DNA from: Caecibacter massiliensis
GTDB lineage: Bacteria > Bacillota > Negativicutes > Veillonellales > Megasphaeraceae
Length of the DNA stretch: 64,000 bases
Direction of reading: 5' to 3'
NCBI GenBank assembly: GCA_900095875.1
Contig: LT608311.1
Span: forward strand, 2,512,774-2,576,773
Notes under the pieces: generated by a model
Told to the model about the DNA's origin: nothing
The model's input: only the letters and a program-made list of their open reading frames with translations
Database searches by the model: none
Made by a program: the position numbers and the translations under genes
In this document: piece after piece, positions 8,204 through 17,287 of the stretch
How the letters are laid out: every line of letters starts with the position of its first letter
How positions within the stretch are numbered: the first letter of the stretch is position 1

Positions 8204-9697
8204 ATGGGTTTAATTAAAGCAGCGATGGGTGCGGCAGGTGGCGTCCTGGCCGACCAGTGGAAAGAGTTTTTCTATTGTGACAGTATGCCTGCAGACGTCC
8301 TGATGATGAAAGGGCAGAAGCGGATTAGTTCCCGTGGCCGCAGTTCCAATACGAGCGGGGAAGACAACATCATTTCTAATGGCTCAAAAATTGCCGTCAA
8401 TAACGGACAGTGTATGATGATTGTCGAATCGGGCAAGGTCGTCGATCTCTGCAACGAGCCGGGCGAGTATATTTATGATAAATCTACGGAGCCATCTATT
8501 TTTACAGGTGATCTCAAGCAGGGACTCAAAGACATGTGGGGACAGATGAAGGAACGATTTACCTTTGGTGGCGATACGGGGAAAGATCAGCGTGTCTACT
8601 ATTTCAACATGAAAGAACTGGTCGGTAATAAATACGGTACGCCCCAGGAAGTTCCTTTCAAGATGAAAGATCCCGATACGGGGCAGATTCTTCTGATCCG
8701 TCTGCGTTGTTTTGGCGAATATAGTTATCATATCGTCGATCCCGTCCTGTTCTATACGAATATAGCAAGCAATGTAGACGACAGGTATGAACGCAGCCAG
8801 ATTGACAGCCAGTTGAAATCGGAACTGCTCAATGCGCTGCAGCCGGCTTTCGCCAGGCTGAGCGCCCAGAGGATTGACTACGTCGAACTGCCGGGACGGA
8901 CGTTTGAAATCGCCGATGCCCTGAATGAGGTCCTGTCCAAACGATGGCGGGAACTGCGCGGTCTGGAAATCGTATCCTTTGGCATCAACAGTATCAAAGC
9001 TAATGAAGAAGATGAAGCGAAAATCCAGAAAGTACAGATGGGTAAGACGCTGTCAGATCCGTCCCTGGCCATGGGAGCTATGGCTGATGCCACCAGCGAT
9101 TCCATGCGTATGGCCGCCCAGAATGAAGGTGCCGGCGGTGCAGCTTTTGGTTTCATGAACATGAGTATGGCCGGCAATGCCGGTGCCGGCATGTATCAGC
9201 AGATGGCTCAGCAGCAGGAGCTGATGAACCGGCGGCAACGACTGATGGACCCGCAGCAGTTCGAAGCGGAACGGGTCGTAGCTGCGCAGGCAGGCGGAGC
9301 GATGGCGGCCGGTACGGCAGGCAGCTGGACCTGCCCGCAATGCGGCACGGCGAACCAGGGCAAGTTCTGCCTCAACTGCGGAACGAAGAAACCGAAACCT
9401 AAACCGGCTGAAGGTATGTGGGACTGTGGCTGTGGACAGAAAGGCAATACGGGAAAATTCTGTGAAAATTGTGGCAAGCCCCGTCCGGAACAGAAAAAAG
9501 ATGCCGATGGATGGACCTGCCCGCAGTGCGGCGCTGTCAATCAGGGCAAGTTCTGTATGGAATGCGGTACGAAAAAGCCGGCTGATGCCCCTCTTTTCAA
9601 ATGCGATAAATGTGGCTGGCAGCCGCCGGATCCCCATCATCCGCCAAAATTCTGCCCTCAGTGCGGCGATCCTTTTGATGACAACGATAAACAGTGA
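8204..9697 (+). CDS. SPFH-domain protein with C-terminal zinc ribbons, YdjI-like
   Basis: A 497-residue cytoplasmic protein. Residues 1-300 match the virion-core-protein/YdjI type of SPFH domain (DQWKEFFYCDSMPADVLMMKG, RLRCFGEYSYHIVDPVLFYTN, LEIVSFGINSIKANEEDE). A Met/Gln/Ala-rich linker follows. The tail holds four ribbon-like modules with paired CxxC or CxC knuckles: WTCPQCGTANQGKFCLNCG, WDCGCGQK...FCENCG, WTCPQCGAVNQGKFCMECG and FKCDKCG...FCPQCG. In Bacillus subtilis the relative YdjI is encoded with YdjG and YdjH and works with a PspA homologue in membrane stress (established knowledge). The next two genes here are YdjG- and YdjH-like, but no PspA gene is adjacent. Confidence 0.85.
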   Translation: MGLIKAAMGAAGGVLADQWKEFFYCDSMPADVLMMKGQKRISSRGRSSNTSGEDNIISNGSKIAVNNGQCMMIVESGKVVDLCNEPGEYIYDKSTEPSIFTGDLKQGLKDMWGQMKERFTFGGDTGKDQRVYYFNMKELVGNKYGTPQEVPFKMKDPDTGQILLIRLRCFGEYSYHIVDPVLFYTNIASNVDDRYERSQIDSQLKSELLNALQPAFARLSAQRIDYVELPGRTFEIADALNEVLSKRWRELRGLEIVSFGINSIKANEEDEAKIQKVQMGKTLSDPSLAMGAMADATSDSMRMAAQNEGAGGAAFGFMNMSMAGNAGAGMYQQMAQQQELMNRRQRLMDPQQFEAERVVAAQAGGAMAAGTAGSWTCPQCGTANQGKFCLNCGTKKPKPKPAEGMWDCGCGQKGNTGKFCENCGKPRPEQKKDADGWTCPQCGAVNQGKFCMECGTKKPADAPLFKCDKCGWQPPDPHHPPKFCPQCGDPFDDNDKQ

Positions 9698-9718
9698 CGT
9701 ATGAAATGAGGTGAGATT

Positions 9719-10819
9719 ATGGCTAATACCTCTGTGGGATATACATGCCCCAATTGTGGAGGGCCTCTGGAATTTGCTCCTGGTACCGCCAAGGTAACCT
9801 GTCCGTATTGTGATACGGAATTCGAAGTTACCAAAATCGAAGAATTGTTTGCAAAGCAAGAAAAGATGGCGGCAGAAGCCCAGGCTGCAAAGGAAGCTAA
9901 ATGGGATACGGCAAATGCCGGCAGTGAATGGAGCGAAGACGAAGCAGCCCAACTGCAGATTTTCACTTGTTCGTCCTGTGGTGCTGAAATCGTCAGTGAT
10001 AGCAATACAATGGCGACAGAATGCTGTTATTGTGGCAATCCTACCATGCTGCCCAGTCGTTTCTCGGGGATGCTCAAGCCGGACTTTGTCATCCCCTTTA
10101 CAAAGACAAAAGAAGATGCCATAGCAGCATTAAATGCGTTTTATAAGGGAAAGCGGCTCCTGCCAAAAGCTTTTACGGCCCATAACCGCGTAGAAGCCAT
10201 CCAGCCCATGTACGTGCCCTTCTGGCTCTTTGATTCCGAAGTGACGGCGTCGGCTGAATTCAAGGCAGAGACTGATACGGTCTATGAAACGAAAGACGAA
10301 CGCATCACTGAGACCAGCGTCTACCGCTGCGACCGCAAGGGGACTATGCGCTTCCAGCGTATCCCCGTCGATGGCAGCCAGAAGATGGATGACACGTACA
10401 TGGAAAGCATCGAACCTTACGATTATGATAGCATGAAAGATTTCAGCAGTGTCTACCTGACGGGATGCCTTGCCGATAAATACGATGTCGATGCTGAAGC
10501 AGCCGTACCCCGGGCAGACGAACGGGTCCGCCAGAGCGCCATCGGTGTCCTCGAAGATACCGTCGAAGGGTATGACCGGGTAGAACTCAAAGAAGATGTC
10601 ATCAGCAAAGATAAAGGAGCTGTGTCCTACGCCATGGCGCCGGTGTGGATTTTGACGACGCGTTACCAGGACCAGCCGTATACCTTCATGATGAACGGCC
10701 AGACCGGCAAGATGATCGGCAGCCTGCCCTATGACAAGCAGAAAGCTAATCTGTACTGGGCCGGCAGCTCTCTGATCCTGACAGTGATTTTTTACTTCAT
10801 CGCCAAGTTGTTCGTATAA
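9719..10819 (+). CDS. Zinc-ribbon membrane protein, YdjG-like
   Basis: A 366-residue protein. It has an N-terminal TFIIB-type zinc ribbon (CPNCGG ... CPYCDTEFE), a short charged linker and a second ribbon (CSSCGAEIVSD ... ECCYCGNPTMLP). A soluble region follows (PFTKTKEDAIAALNAFYKGKRLLP; MYVPFWLFDSEV), and one C-terminal membrane segment (NLYWAGSSLILTVIFYFIAKLFV). This is the architecture of YdjG in the YdjFGHI module. GAGGTGAG precedes the start, and the gene lies 21 bases behind the SPFH gene, so they are cotranscribed. Confidence 0.82.
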   Translation: MANTSVGYTCPNCGGPLEFAPGTAKVTCPYCDTEFEVTKIEELFAKQEKMAAEAQAAKEAKWDTANAGSEWSEDEAAQLQIFTCSSCGAEIVSDSNTMATECCYCGNPTMLPSRFSGMLKPDFVIPFTKTKEDAIAALNAFYKGKRLLPKAFTAHNRVEAIQPMYVPFWLFDSEVTASAEFKAETDTVYETKDERITETSVYRCDRKGTMRFQRIPVDGSQKMDDTYMESIEPYDYDSMKDFSSVYLTGCLADKYDVDAEAAVPRADERVRQSAIGVLEDTVEGYDRVELKEDVISKDKGAVSYAMAPVWILTTRYQDQPYTFMMNGQTGKMIGSLPYDKQKANLYWAGSSLILTVIFYFIAKLFV

Positions 10820-10831
10820 GGAGGGATAGTC

Positions 10832-11596
10832 ATGAAAGGATATGTAACGAAATGTATGCTGTTCCTTGTCTGCCTGTTCTTCCTGACGATGAACGCCCTG
10901 GCTGCCAATCCGTCCAGCCTGGCTGACGGGGCTCAGCTCTTAAAGGGAAGTGAACGCATTGCCGTGTTAAATGAAATCGGCAGTGTCGAAAAGAAATATG
11001 GCGTGCGCCTGGCTGTCGTCACGGTCGCCTCGACGAAGCAAGTGAAAATCGGTGACTATGCCAATCAGATTCTGGACAGCACCTATAAGGACGGAAAGAA
11101 TGGCAATATGGTCCTGGTCCTGGCCATGGATACACGCGATTACTACATCGCTACAGATAAGACCATGCGCCAGCGCATCACGGATAAAGGCGGCATACCG
11201 GCACTGGAAGAACAATTCCTGCCTCTGCTGAAAGAAAAGAAATATGGCGATGCTTTCAAAGCGTATGCGTCGGAGTCTGGTGAACTGCTGGCTTATTATG
11301 AAGCCAATGGCAAGGCCTACGATCCTCATGACCAGTTCAGTGTTACGGCCCTGGCCATCGCCCTGGTCCTCGGTATCGTCGGTGGCTTCCTCATCCGGCG
11401 CTATCTCATTAGTACCATGAGCAATGTCGCTCCGGCCCTGGCGGCTTCGGCCTACCTTGATGAAGACAGTTTCGACCTCGTAGAGAAGGACGATACCTTC
11501 CTGTTCATGAACGTGTCCCGCGTAGCCAAAGCCAAAAAAGAAGAACGCCACGATAGCACCGACAGCAGTCACGGTGGCGGAGGAGGGAAGTTTTAA
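10832..11596 (+). CDS. TPM-domain membrane protein, YdjH-like
   Basis: A 254-residue exported protein. It has a signal peptide (MKGYVTKCMLFLVCLFFLTMNALAA), a TPM/YgcG-type extracytoplasmic domain at about 30-150 (YGVRLAVVTVAS, GKNGNMVLVLAMDTRDYYIATD), one membrane segment near 170 (VTALAIALVLGIVGGFLIRRYL) and a cytoplasmic tail ending in HGGGGGKF. The glycine-rich end is typical of TPM proteins. The gene starts 12 bases after the YdjG-like gene with a GGAGGG site. Together with that gene it probably forms the membrane anchor for the SPFH protein (inference from B. subtilis). Confidence 0.82.
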   Translation: MKGYVTKCMLFLVCLFFLTMNALAANPSSLADGAQLLKGSERIAVLNEIGSVEKKYGVRLAVVTVASTKQVKIGDYANQILDSTYKDGKNGNMVLVLAMDTRDYYIATDKTMRQRITDKGGIPALEEQFLPLLKEKKYGDAFKAYASESGELLAYYEANGKAYDPHDQFSVTALAIALVLGIVGGFLIRRYLISTMSNVAPALAASAYLDEDSFDLVEKDDTFLFMNVSRVAKAKKEERHDSTDSSHGGGGGKF

Positions 11597-11620
11597 ACAG
11601 GTGTATAAGGAGAGCTCGTT

Positions 11621-12091
11621 ATGAGATATGAGAAAAAAATACTGCTCATGCTGATGGCGGCCTGCCTGATTGGAACCAGTGCCTTAGCCTGTGAAGAAGG
11701 GTATCGCCGGGCCGTGCGCCTGGATTCTGATGAAGCGCAGCAGATTCACGTTTTTACGCAATACTGGGATACCATTTATCCCAGGGACGGGAACCCCTTA
11801 AAGAAATTTGCTGTCACCGACCTAGACGGCGACGGCCTGCTGGAAATCCTGACGCAGGACCAGAATGGAAAAACCGTTCCCGTCGTCCATGAAGTGAACC
11901 CGCAGCACCAGGGCCTGACCTTGAAGAGCAAGCAATGGTATTACCGGTACGTCTTCCAGCATAACATCGCCTGGTTCACCATGCATCCTGAAACGGCAGC
12001 CGGCCCCTGGGTAGGCCGTACGGAAATCGTCGAATGGATGCTCCAGGACAGCTATGACATCTATATGGGCCGTAAAGAAGGATTTGGATAA
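11621..12091 (+). CDS. Exported protein of unknown function with calcium-loop-like motif
   Basis: A 156-residue protein with a signal peptide (MRYEKKILLMLMAACLIGTSALA) and then a short domain containing DLDGDGLLEI, a DxDxDGxxE loop as found in EF-hand, dockerin and FG-GAP repeats, so it may bind calcium. I do not recognise the family. Aromatic-rich stretches (QWYYRYVFQHNIAWF) suggest a compact beta domain. It lies 24 bases after the YdjH-like gene and is probably the same transcript. Confidence 0.7.
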   Translation: MRYEKKILLMLMAACLIGTSALACEEGYRRAVRLDSDEAQQIHVFTQYWDTIYPRDGNPLKKFAVTDLDGDGLLEILTQDQNGKTVPVVHEVNPQHQGLTLKSKQWYYRYVFQHNIAWFTMHPETAAGPWVGRTEIVEWMLQDSYDIYMGRKEGFG

Positions 12092-12124
12092 GCCCTGTCG
12101 TTCATAAGAATGGAAGTGTTTGCT

Positions 12125-12292
12125 ATGAAATTCAGGACAACCTCGCTTGGAATGAAGCAGAAGAAACTGCTGGTCACGCTGCTCGCAGCCTGCTTTTCAC
12201 CACTGGTGCCGCACTGGCTGCTGACTATGGGAACCCGGCCGGACAAGGACGGATTACCATCGGGCTTTGAAGACTTACCGATAATTCAATAG
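12125..12292 (+). CDS. Small hypothetical protein with one hydrophobic segment
   Basis: A 55-residue frame. The ATG at 12125 has GGAAG at a suitable distance, unlike the earlier ATG at 12110. It has a basic N-terminus (MKFRTTSLGMKQKK) then LLVTLLAACFSPLVPHWLL, so it is a possible signal-anchored peptide. No family is recognised. Position between two same-strand genes is the main support. Confidence 0.4.
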   Translation: MKFRTTSLGMKQKKLLVTLLAACFSPLVPHWLLTMGTRPDKDGLPSGFEDLPIIQ

Positions 12293-12316
12293 AAATAATA
12301 CAAAAGGAGGCGTTCC

Positions 12317-13345
12317 ATGACTATGATGACAAAACGCATCTGTTCTCTCGCAGCGGCCGGTATTCTTTCCGTCGCATTCCTGGCCGGATGTGGCAGTAAC
12401 GCACCGGAATCACCGAAAGCAGATGCCGTGAAGATGAAACCTATCCAAACACTCAAACTGGCTGGTAAAGACGTACCGCTCTATGAATTGACGGGAATCG
12501 AGCTGCCTCACTTTGTCAAATCCCGTCTGGCCGTGACAGCTGATGCAGTCTATGCTCCGACTCAGGAAAAAGGGGAAAACGATGCTCATCTCTGGAAATT
12601 CCCGATGAAGGGCGACAAGCTCTCGGCAGGACAAGAAATCGGTCTGATGAAAATGTCCTGGCTGACGACGAATGGCAAGAACGTCTATTTTTGCCAGGGC
12701 AATCATGTCCAGGGCATCTATGACGGTTCGGCTGTCCACCAGGCGGCCTTGAGCAGCAACCGGGAACGCTCCGTCCAGGCTGTCTACGGCAGTGATACGG
12801 TCTATTTCGATCGCGAAGGGGCCAGTGCGACGGCCGGCATCACGCGGGGCACGCTCACGAAAGACGGCTTTTCGAATCCCAAACTGCTGCTGGCTACCTT
12901 TGGTTATATGGACCAGCGCAAGGCTGCTAAAGACGAAGTCGCTCCCAAGCTGATTGCAGCTGATACAGACGGCTTCTATATGCAGTGGACGGCCCGTAAT
13001 GGTTCGAACAATGGCACGGGATGGACGAACCCGCTTTATGCTTTTGACCCGGATGGCAAGGAACTGCGTTCCTTTGAAGTGAATACGGGCCTGGCTGAAG
13101 GGATGCAAAAAGCTTCCGCCAGCGGACCTGTCTTTGTCACCCGTGATTATGTCGGTTTTACGGGACGGGGGCTGTTCCGCATATTTGATAAAAAGACAGG
13201 TTCCGCCGTCGGTGATATCATCTATCAGATTGATGACAAAGTGTATACGCCGGATACTATTGCCACAGATGATACGAACCATGTGTATTTTACTCTATAC
13301 GATAACAAACAAAAGGTACAACATATTTACCGGATAGACTTGTAA
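12317..13345 (+). CDS. Lipoprotein of unknown function, possible beta-propeller
   Basis: A 342-residue lipoprotein with a signal and lipobox LAGC near residue 25, followed by a Ser/Asn/Pro-rich linker. The body has repeated short beta-strand units of the form xVYFxxGN / TVYFDREG / GFYMQWTARNG / HVYFTLYDNK, suggesting a small propeller or WD-like fold (inference). AAAGGAGG precedes the ATG. It closes the 8.2-13.3 kb envelope gene run and is followed by a terminator. Confidence 0.75.
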   Translation: MTMMTKRICSLAAAGILSVAFLAGCGSNAPESPKADAVKMKPIQTLKLAGKDVPLYELTGIELPHFVKSRLAVTADAVYAPTQEKGENDAHLWKFPMKGDKLSAGQEIGLMKMSWLTTNGKNVYFCQGNHVQGIYDGSAVHQAALSSNRERSVQAVYGSDTVYFDREGASATAGITRGTLTKDGFSNPKLLLATFGYMDQRKAAKDEVAPKLIAADTDGFYMQWTARNGSNNGTGWTNPLYAFDPDGKELRSFEVNTGLAEGMQKASASGPVFVTRDYVGFTGRGLFRIFDKKTGSAVGDIIYQIDDKVYTPDTIATDDTNHVYFTLYDNKQKVQHIYRIDL

Positions 13346-13358
13346 CAGCAGAGCGGGA

Positions 13359-13385
13359 GGGACTGGCCAGCGGCCGGTTCCTTTT
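13359..13385 (+). terminator. intrinsic terminator after the lipoprotein gene
   Basis: GGGACTGGCC and GGCCGGTTCC pair with two G-U pairs around a three-base loop, followed by TTTT. Confidence 0.75.
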
Positions 13386-13407
13386 GCCATATCTACATTA
13401 TATTGTC

Positions 13408-13437
13408 GTGACAACTGTCATGTGTACATGGTATAAT
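13408..13437 (+). promoter_or_regulatory. promoter of the two-sensor signalling operon
   Basis: GTGACA (13408-13413), 18-base spacer and TATAAT (13432-13437) with TGG directly before it (extended -10), 45 bases before the ATG at 13483. Confidence 0.65.
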
Positions 13438-13482
13438 ATTTATAACAAATGGACAGTGCGTTTGCGACGGGCAGGTGAAACG

Positions 13483-15876
13483 ATGATTGGAAAAAAATGG
13501 CTGACCGCATGCGGAATTGTTGTATTCTGGCTCATATCAATGATGTGCCAGGCCGTTTCTATCATATATGATAACACCTGGAGAGATGCCTATGGACAGG
13601 TCCTGGAACGCACCGTCTTTTCTTTGGATGAGTGTACGGGCCATGATGACTATATCATGGAATTATTTACCGATACCGATGTAACTGCTATGGAAGCATA
13701 CGATATCCAGGCCACCGTATTACAGAAAAACACCCGTTATTCCTATTATTGGTATCCTCATTATATGGCGACTGTCGTATTAGCCGTCAGTGATGACTGC
13801 CCGTATGACATTACAGGCTGGCATAGTCTGCAGACCCTGCCTGTAACGGTCTGCATCCTTTCGTCACAGCCACAATATTCTTTTTCTGTCCAGGCTATGA
13901 GTTATGGATTAGGCAGAGATGTTTCCGGCCAGCTGGCCGTGCAGGCACTGAAAAAAATCCATGAGGAGGGCCGGTTCCAGCTGGATACACTCACGGGATT
14001 TAATATCATGCAGCCCTACAGAAACCGTCCGGCTGCACAGGTCTATGTTCTCTACGATTACCAGGCGCGGCAATGGCAGCGGCGCGGGGCGCCTATCCAT
14101 ATCGTCGTCCCCGATGAAGGAACGCTGGCATTTCAGAAGGGACTTTTATCGAAGATACCGCTGGTAGTGGATGATGCTAGACTGGCTGATTGTCTGGCTG
14201 ATGCCGCTTACCGGACGGAACCCATGGAAGGAGCCGTGCAGATATCCGACCAGGAATCCTTTTTTGTTAGTGCTGATTTAATCAGCCATCAGATGCTGTT
14301 CCATGTCTTTCATGTGTATGAAAAAAACGTTCTCACCGGTACGAATAACATGTTATGGTATATGGCCTCCCTGTTTGTGACAATCCTCTGGGGCTGCCGC
14401 CTGCGCCGCCACGTCATACAGCCCCGCATGAGGAATGCCTATGCTGGTCTTACTTTTGTTCTTTGTGGATGGGTTCTCCTGCGCATGTACAAATTGATGC
14501 TGCCGGGATATGCCGTGGATCTAATCCGCTGGAGCTGGTATAGCTATTATCTTTTTTTCGGACTGCTCGTTTCCTTGATCGTATGGATTGGCTATATGGC
14601 GTCACAACCGGACTGGCACCCTGAATGCCCGCCATGGCTGCGCCTGTTGTTTTCTTACAATCTGGTATTGGCCGTACTCGTATGTACGAATGATATACAT
14701 CAATGGGCATTCATCCTGCCGGACATTGCAGGCGATGCCAATTCTTATCATGGTAATGGACCGCTGTATTACCTCCTGGCCGTATCGTATGGTGCTGAGT
14801 TTCTGGTCGTTAATTTCTGGCTCTGTTATGCATCGTGGAAGCAGCATGTGCAGCGTTCGTTCCGCCTTATCCTGCCGTTCCTGTGTTGCCTGTTCTACGG
14901 AGGATATATCGTCGGCTATCTGATGAAAATCCCCTTCTGCCGTATTTCTGAACTAGTTTTGACGACCGTAGTATGGACGCTTATCTGGCTGGAAGTAGTG
15001 ATGCGTATCCGGATTATCCCGACCAATGAAGGCTATATCGAATTTTTCCGTCAGTCCCGTCTTGCTATACAGCTTTGTGATGATTCGGGCCGTGTCGCAT
15101 ATGCATCACGGGATATAAATAATCTGCCTCTGGAAGATATGGAAATCCAGACCATGCCCATACGTGGTGGCTGGGTACGCTGGTATCGCGACGTACGACA
15201 TCTGCGTCAGCAAAAGAGAAATCTCTCCCTCGTTGCGCAGGCACTGGAACGGTCGTACCACTTATTACGGAGAGAAGAAGAAATCCAGCGCCAGGTCATT
15301 CATCAGGAAGTCAGCCGATGTATCTATGCCGAACTGGAGCAAGTCATCAGCAGCAAGCGGGAGCGTATTGCAGCTTATATGAAAGCGCTGCAGTCTATGA
15401 AGCCGGGAATCGAAGCTGATGCTATCGTCAGTCATCTGAACGTCATGGTCTGCTATCTGAAAAAGCGGTGCATTCTCTTGCTCCGCGGAAAAGAAAAAGG
15501 TATCCTGGAAGTACGGGAATTATCTCTGGCAGTCAGCGAATCCCAGCATTATATGACTGTCGCAGGCCTGCGTGGCATGGCTACGGTCCGCCTTTCCGGG
15601 ACCATACCGGATAAGACAGCGCTCTTTCTATATGATATGTTTGAAGAAATAGGGGAAACATCTATTGCTCATCACGAGCCATACTGGATCTGTCATTTTT
15701 CTGAAACCGGTCGGGCATGGACGCTTTCGGTAATGTTGGAAGACCGGCCGGAAGAATCAGACTGGCTTCCCAGGGCTCTGGCGGGCGGCACACTGCCATC
15801 GCCGCTTATCTATGATAGGCTCGAATATGGGCGCCGTTTGACTGTTTCTACTGGAAAGGAGTCGTATCATGATTAA
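13483..15876 (+). CDS. 7TM sensor protein with degenerate histidine-kinase-like tail
   Basis: A 797-residue membrane protein using ATG 13483, which has AGGTG upstream; an earlier in-frame ATG at 13384 would put 33 polar residues before the signal. It has an N-terminal membrane anchor, an extracytoplasmic region of about 270 residues resembling a periplasmic-binding-protein fold (VTVCILSSQPQYS; IHIVVPDEGTLAFQKGLLSK), and seven membrane segments with NDIHQWAF, like the NDxHH motif of HisKA_7TM kinases. Then come a PAS-like segment (LAIQLCDDSGRVAYASRDINN) and a coiled helical region. The C-terminus has kinase-like length, but no N-box, DxGxG or GxGL motif is visible, so ATP binding is doubtful. 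It overlaps the next kinase gene by eight bases. Confidence 0.75.
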   Translation: MIGKKWLTACGIVVFWLISMMCQAVSIIYDNTWRDAYGQVLERTVFSLDECTGHDDYIMELFTDTDVTAMEAYDIQATVLQKNTRYSYYWYPHYMATVVLAVSDDCPYDITGWHSLQTLPVTVCILSSQPQYSFSVQAMSYGLGRDVSGQLAVQALKKIHEEGRFQLDTLTGFNIMQPYRNRPAAQVYVLYDYQARQWQRRGAPIHIVVPDEGTLAFQKGLLSKIPLVVDDARLADCLADAAYRTEPMEGAVQISDQESFFVSADLISHQMLFHVFHVYEKNVLTGTNNMLWYMASLFVTILWGCRLRRHVIQPRMRNAYAGLTFVLCGWVLLRMYKLMLPGYAVDLIRWSWYSYYLFFGLLVSLIVWIGYMASQPDWHPECPPWLRLLFSYNLVLAVLVCTNDIHQWAFILPDIAGDANSYHGNGPLYYLLAVSYGAEFLVVNFWLCYASWKQHVQRSFRLILPFLCCLFYGGYIVGYLMKIPFCRISELVLTTVVWTLIWLEVVMRIRIIPTNEGYIEFFRQSRLAIQLCDDSGRVAYASRDINNLPLEDMEIQTMPIRGGWVRWYRDVRHLRQQKRNLSLVAQALERSYHLLRREEEIQRQVIHQEVSRCIYAELEQVISSKRERIAAYMKALQSMKPGIEADAIVSHLNVMVCYLKKRCILLLRGKEKGILEVRELSLAVSESQHYMTVAGLRGMATVRLSGTIPDKTALFLYDMFEEIGETSIAHHEPYWICHFSETGRAWTLSVMLEDRPEESDWLPRALAGGTLPSPLIYDRLEYGRRLTVSTGKESYHD

Positions 15877-17287
15877 TATTTACACCCTTTCCAGTACATT
15901 CTGCATTATTTGTATGACCGTGGCTATCATCCTCTTCGTTGCCAGCAGCCTGCTGTACTATTTCCTGATGCCACAGCAGGAATTCCGCAATATGGGCCGC
16001 AAATGCCTCGAGGGAAGCAATCTCATTGTTCTTCTGGCAATTGTGACTATCTTGTATGAAGTTATGACTGATAGGGCAGATGGAATCCTGTATATAGAAG
16101 CACTGAATATCTGGCGTTATGGCATCATATTAGTAATTATCATCAGCACATTGTACATGATTCATGATTTCCATGCCGGTGGACAGTATCTGCTCATTGC
16201 CTCGTTCTTTCTCCTTCCGGAATTAGACACGTGGCTCCCCTGGTCGCTGTTATTGGCATTGTCATGCATAGCCCTGCGTCTCATCCTGGTTTTTCCGGCG
16301 GCATACCGCCAATACCGGAGTCAGCTGACAGCCCGTTCCATCCAGTCAGCCGTCGATTTTCTGGAAGAGGGAGTCTTGTTCAGTCTGGAAAAAGGAGAGC
16401 CTGTCCTGGTCAATTACGTCATGTATGATGTCATGGAAAAGTTGTTGGGCACAGTCATCCGCAATGCGAATATTTTCTGGCATCTCCTGTCAAACTGGAA
16501 CAATACAGAACACGTTACCATGGAGCGTCAGGGGCAGGACCTTCTGTTCCGAAAGAAAAATAGCATGGCATGGCTGCTGCAGCGGCATCATATCCAGTTC
16601 AGAAATCAGTCAGGCTGGCAGATCACGGCACTGGATGTGACGAATCTGGACCGGGTAAACCGGGAGTTGGACCAGAAAAATCAGCTTCTGGAACAGCGGA
16701 ATGAAAAAATGAAATACCTTCTCAATCATCTTGTCGATATACAAACCCAGCGGACGACAGAAGAAATGCGCTATAAAATCCACGATCTCATGGGGCAGCG
16801 TATTACTATCCTGCAGCAGCTTCTGAATAATAAAAATACGACCGATTATGCGGCAATCCTGCCACTGGTAGAAAATGTCCTGGCCGATATGCACCGCGAG
16901 ACGGCGGATAATCCGGCAGAACGGCTGGACGTACTTATCCGTACCTATTGCAGCCTTGGCATCGACATCACCCTGACCGGTGCTCTGCCGGCGGATGCGG
17001 AGTTTGCTGCTGATCTGGTAAGTATTATCCGGGAATCCCTGACCAATGCCCTGCTTCACGGAAAGGCAAGCCAGGTCTCGATAGAGCTTCCTCTTACGGG
17101 AAAACGGATACTGACAATCCATGATAACGGTATTGGGTGCCTGGGACCCATACAGCCCGGCAATGGACTGCAGGGAATTGAACGAAGAGTCAGAAAAATG
17201 GGCGCTGCACTTCATCTGAAAGGAAAACCTCATTTTGTTCTGTCCGTAGAAGGAGAGGATGACTATGATTCGTGTACTCGTCATTGA
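15869..17287 (+). CDS. Sensor histidine kinase, HisKA_3-like
   Basis: A 472-residue membrane kinase. About five hydrophobic segments lie in residues 1-145. A PAS-like region follows (160-260; VDFLEEGVLFSLEKGEPVLVN), then a coiled coil (265-300). The phospho-acceptor helix RYKIHDLMGQRITIL puts the histidine at 305. The ATPase domain has the N-box RESLTNALLHGKAS, the G1 box HDNGIG and the G2-like GNGLQGIERRVRKMG. It should phosphorylate the NarL-type regulator, whose gene overlaps its 3' end. The upstream 7TM protein is probably its partner sensor. Confidence 0.88.
   Translation: MINIYTLSSTFCIICMTVAIILFVASSLLYYFLMPQQEFRNMGRKCLEGSNLIVLLAIVTILYEVMTDRADGILYIEALNIWRYGIILVIIISTLYMIHDFHAGGQYLLIASFFLLPELDTWLPWSLLLALSCIALRLILVFPAAYRQYRSQLTARSIQSAVDFLEEGVLFSLEKGEPVLVNYVMYDVMEKLLGTVIRNANIFWHLLSNWNNTEHVTMERQGQDLLFRKKNSMAWLLQRHHIQFRNQSGWQITALDVTNLDRVNRELDQKNQLLEQRNEKMKYLLNHLVDIQTQRTTEEMRYKIHDLMGQRITILQQLLNNKNTTDYAAILPLVENVLADMHRETADNPAERLDVLIRTYCSLGIDITLTGALPADAEFAADLVSIIRESLTNALLHGKASQVSIELPLTGKRILTIHDNGIGCLGPIQPGNGLQGIERRVRKMGAALHLKGKPHFVLSVEGEDDYDSCTRH

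Noticed and set aside
12110-12124. Upstream ATG for the small protein at 12125
   Set aside because: No ribosome site precedes it, while GGAAG is well placed for ATG 12125.
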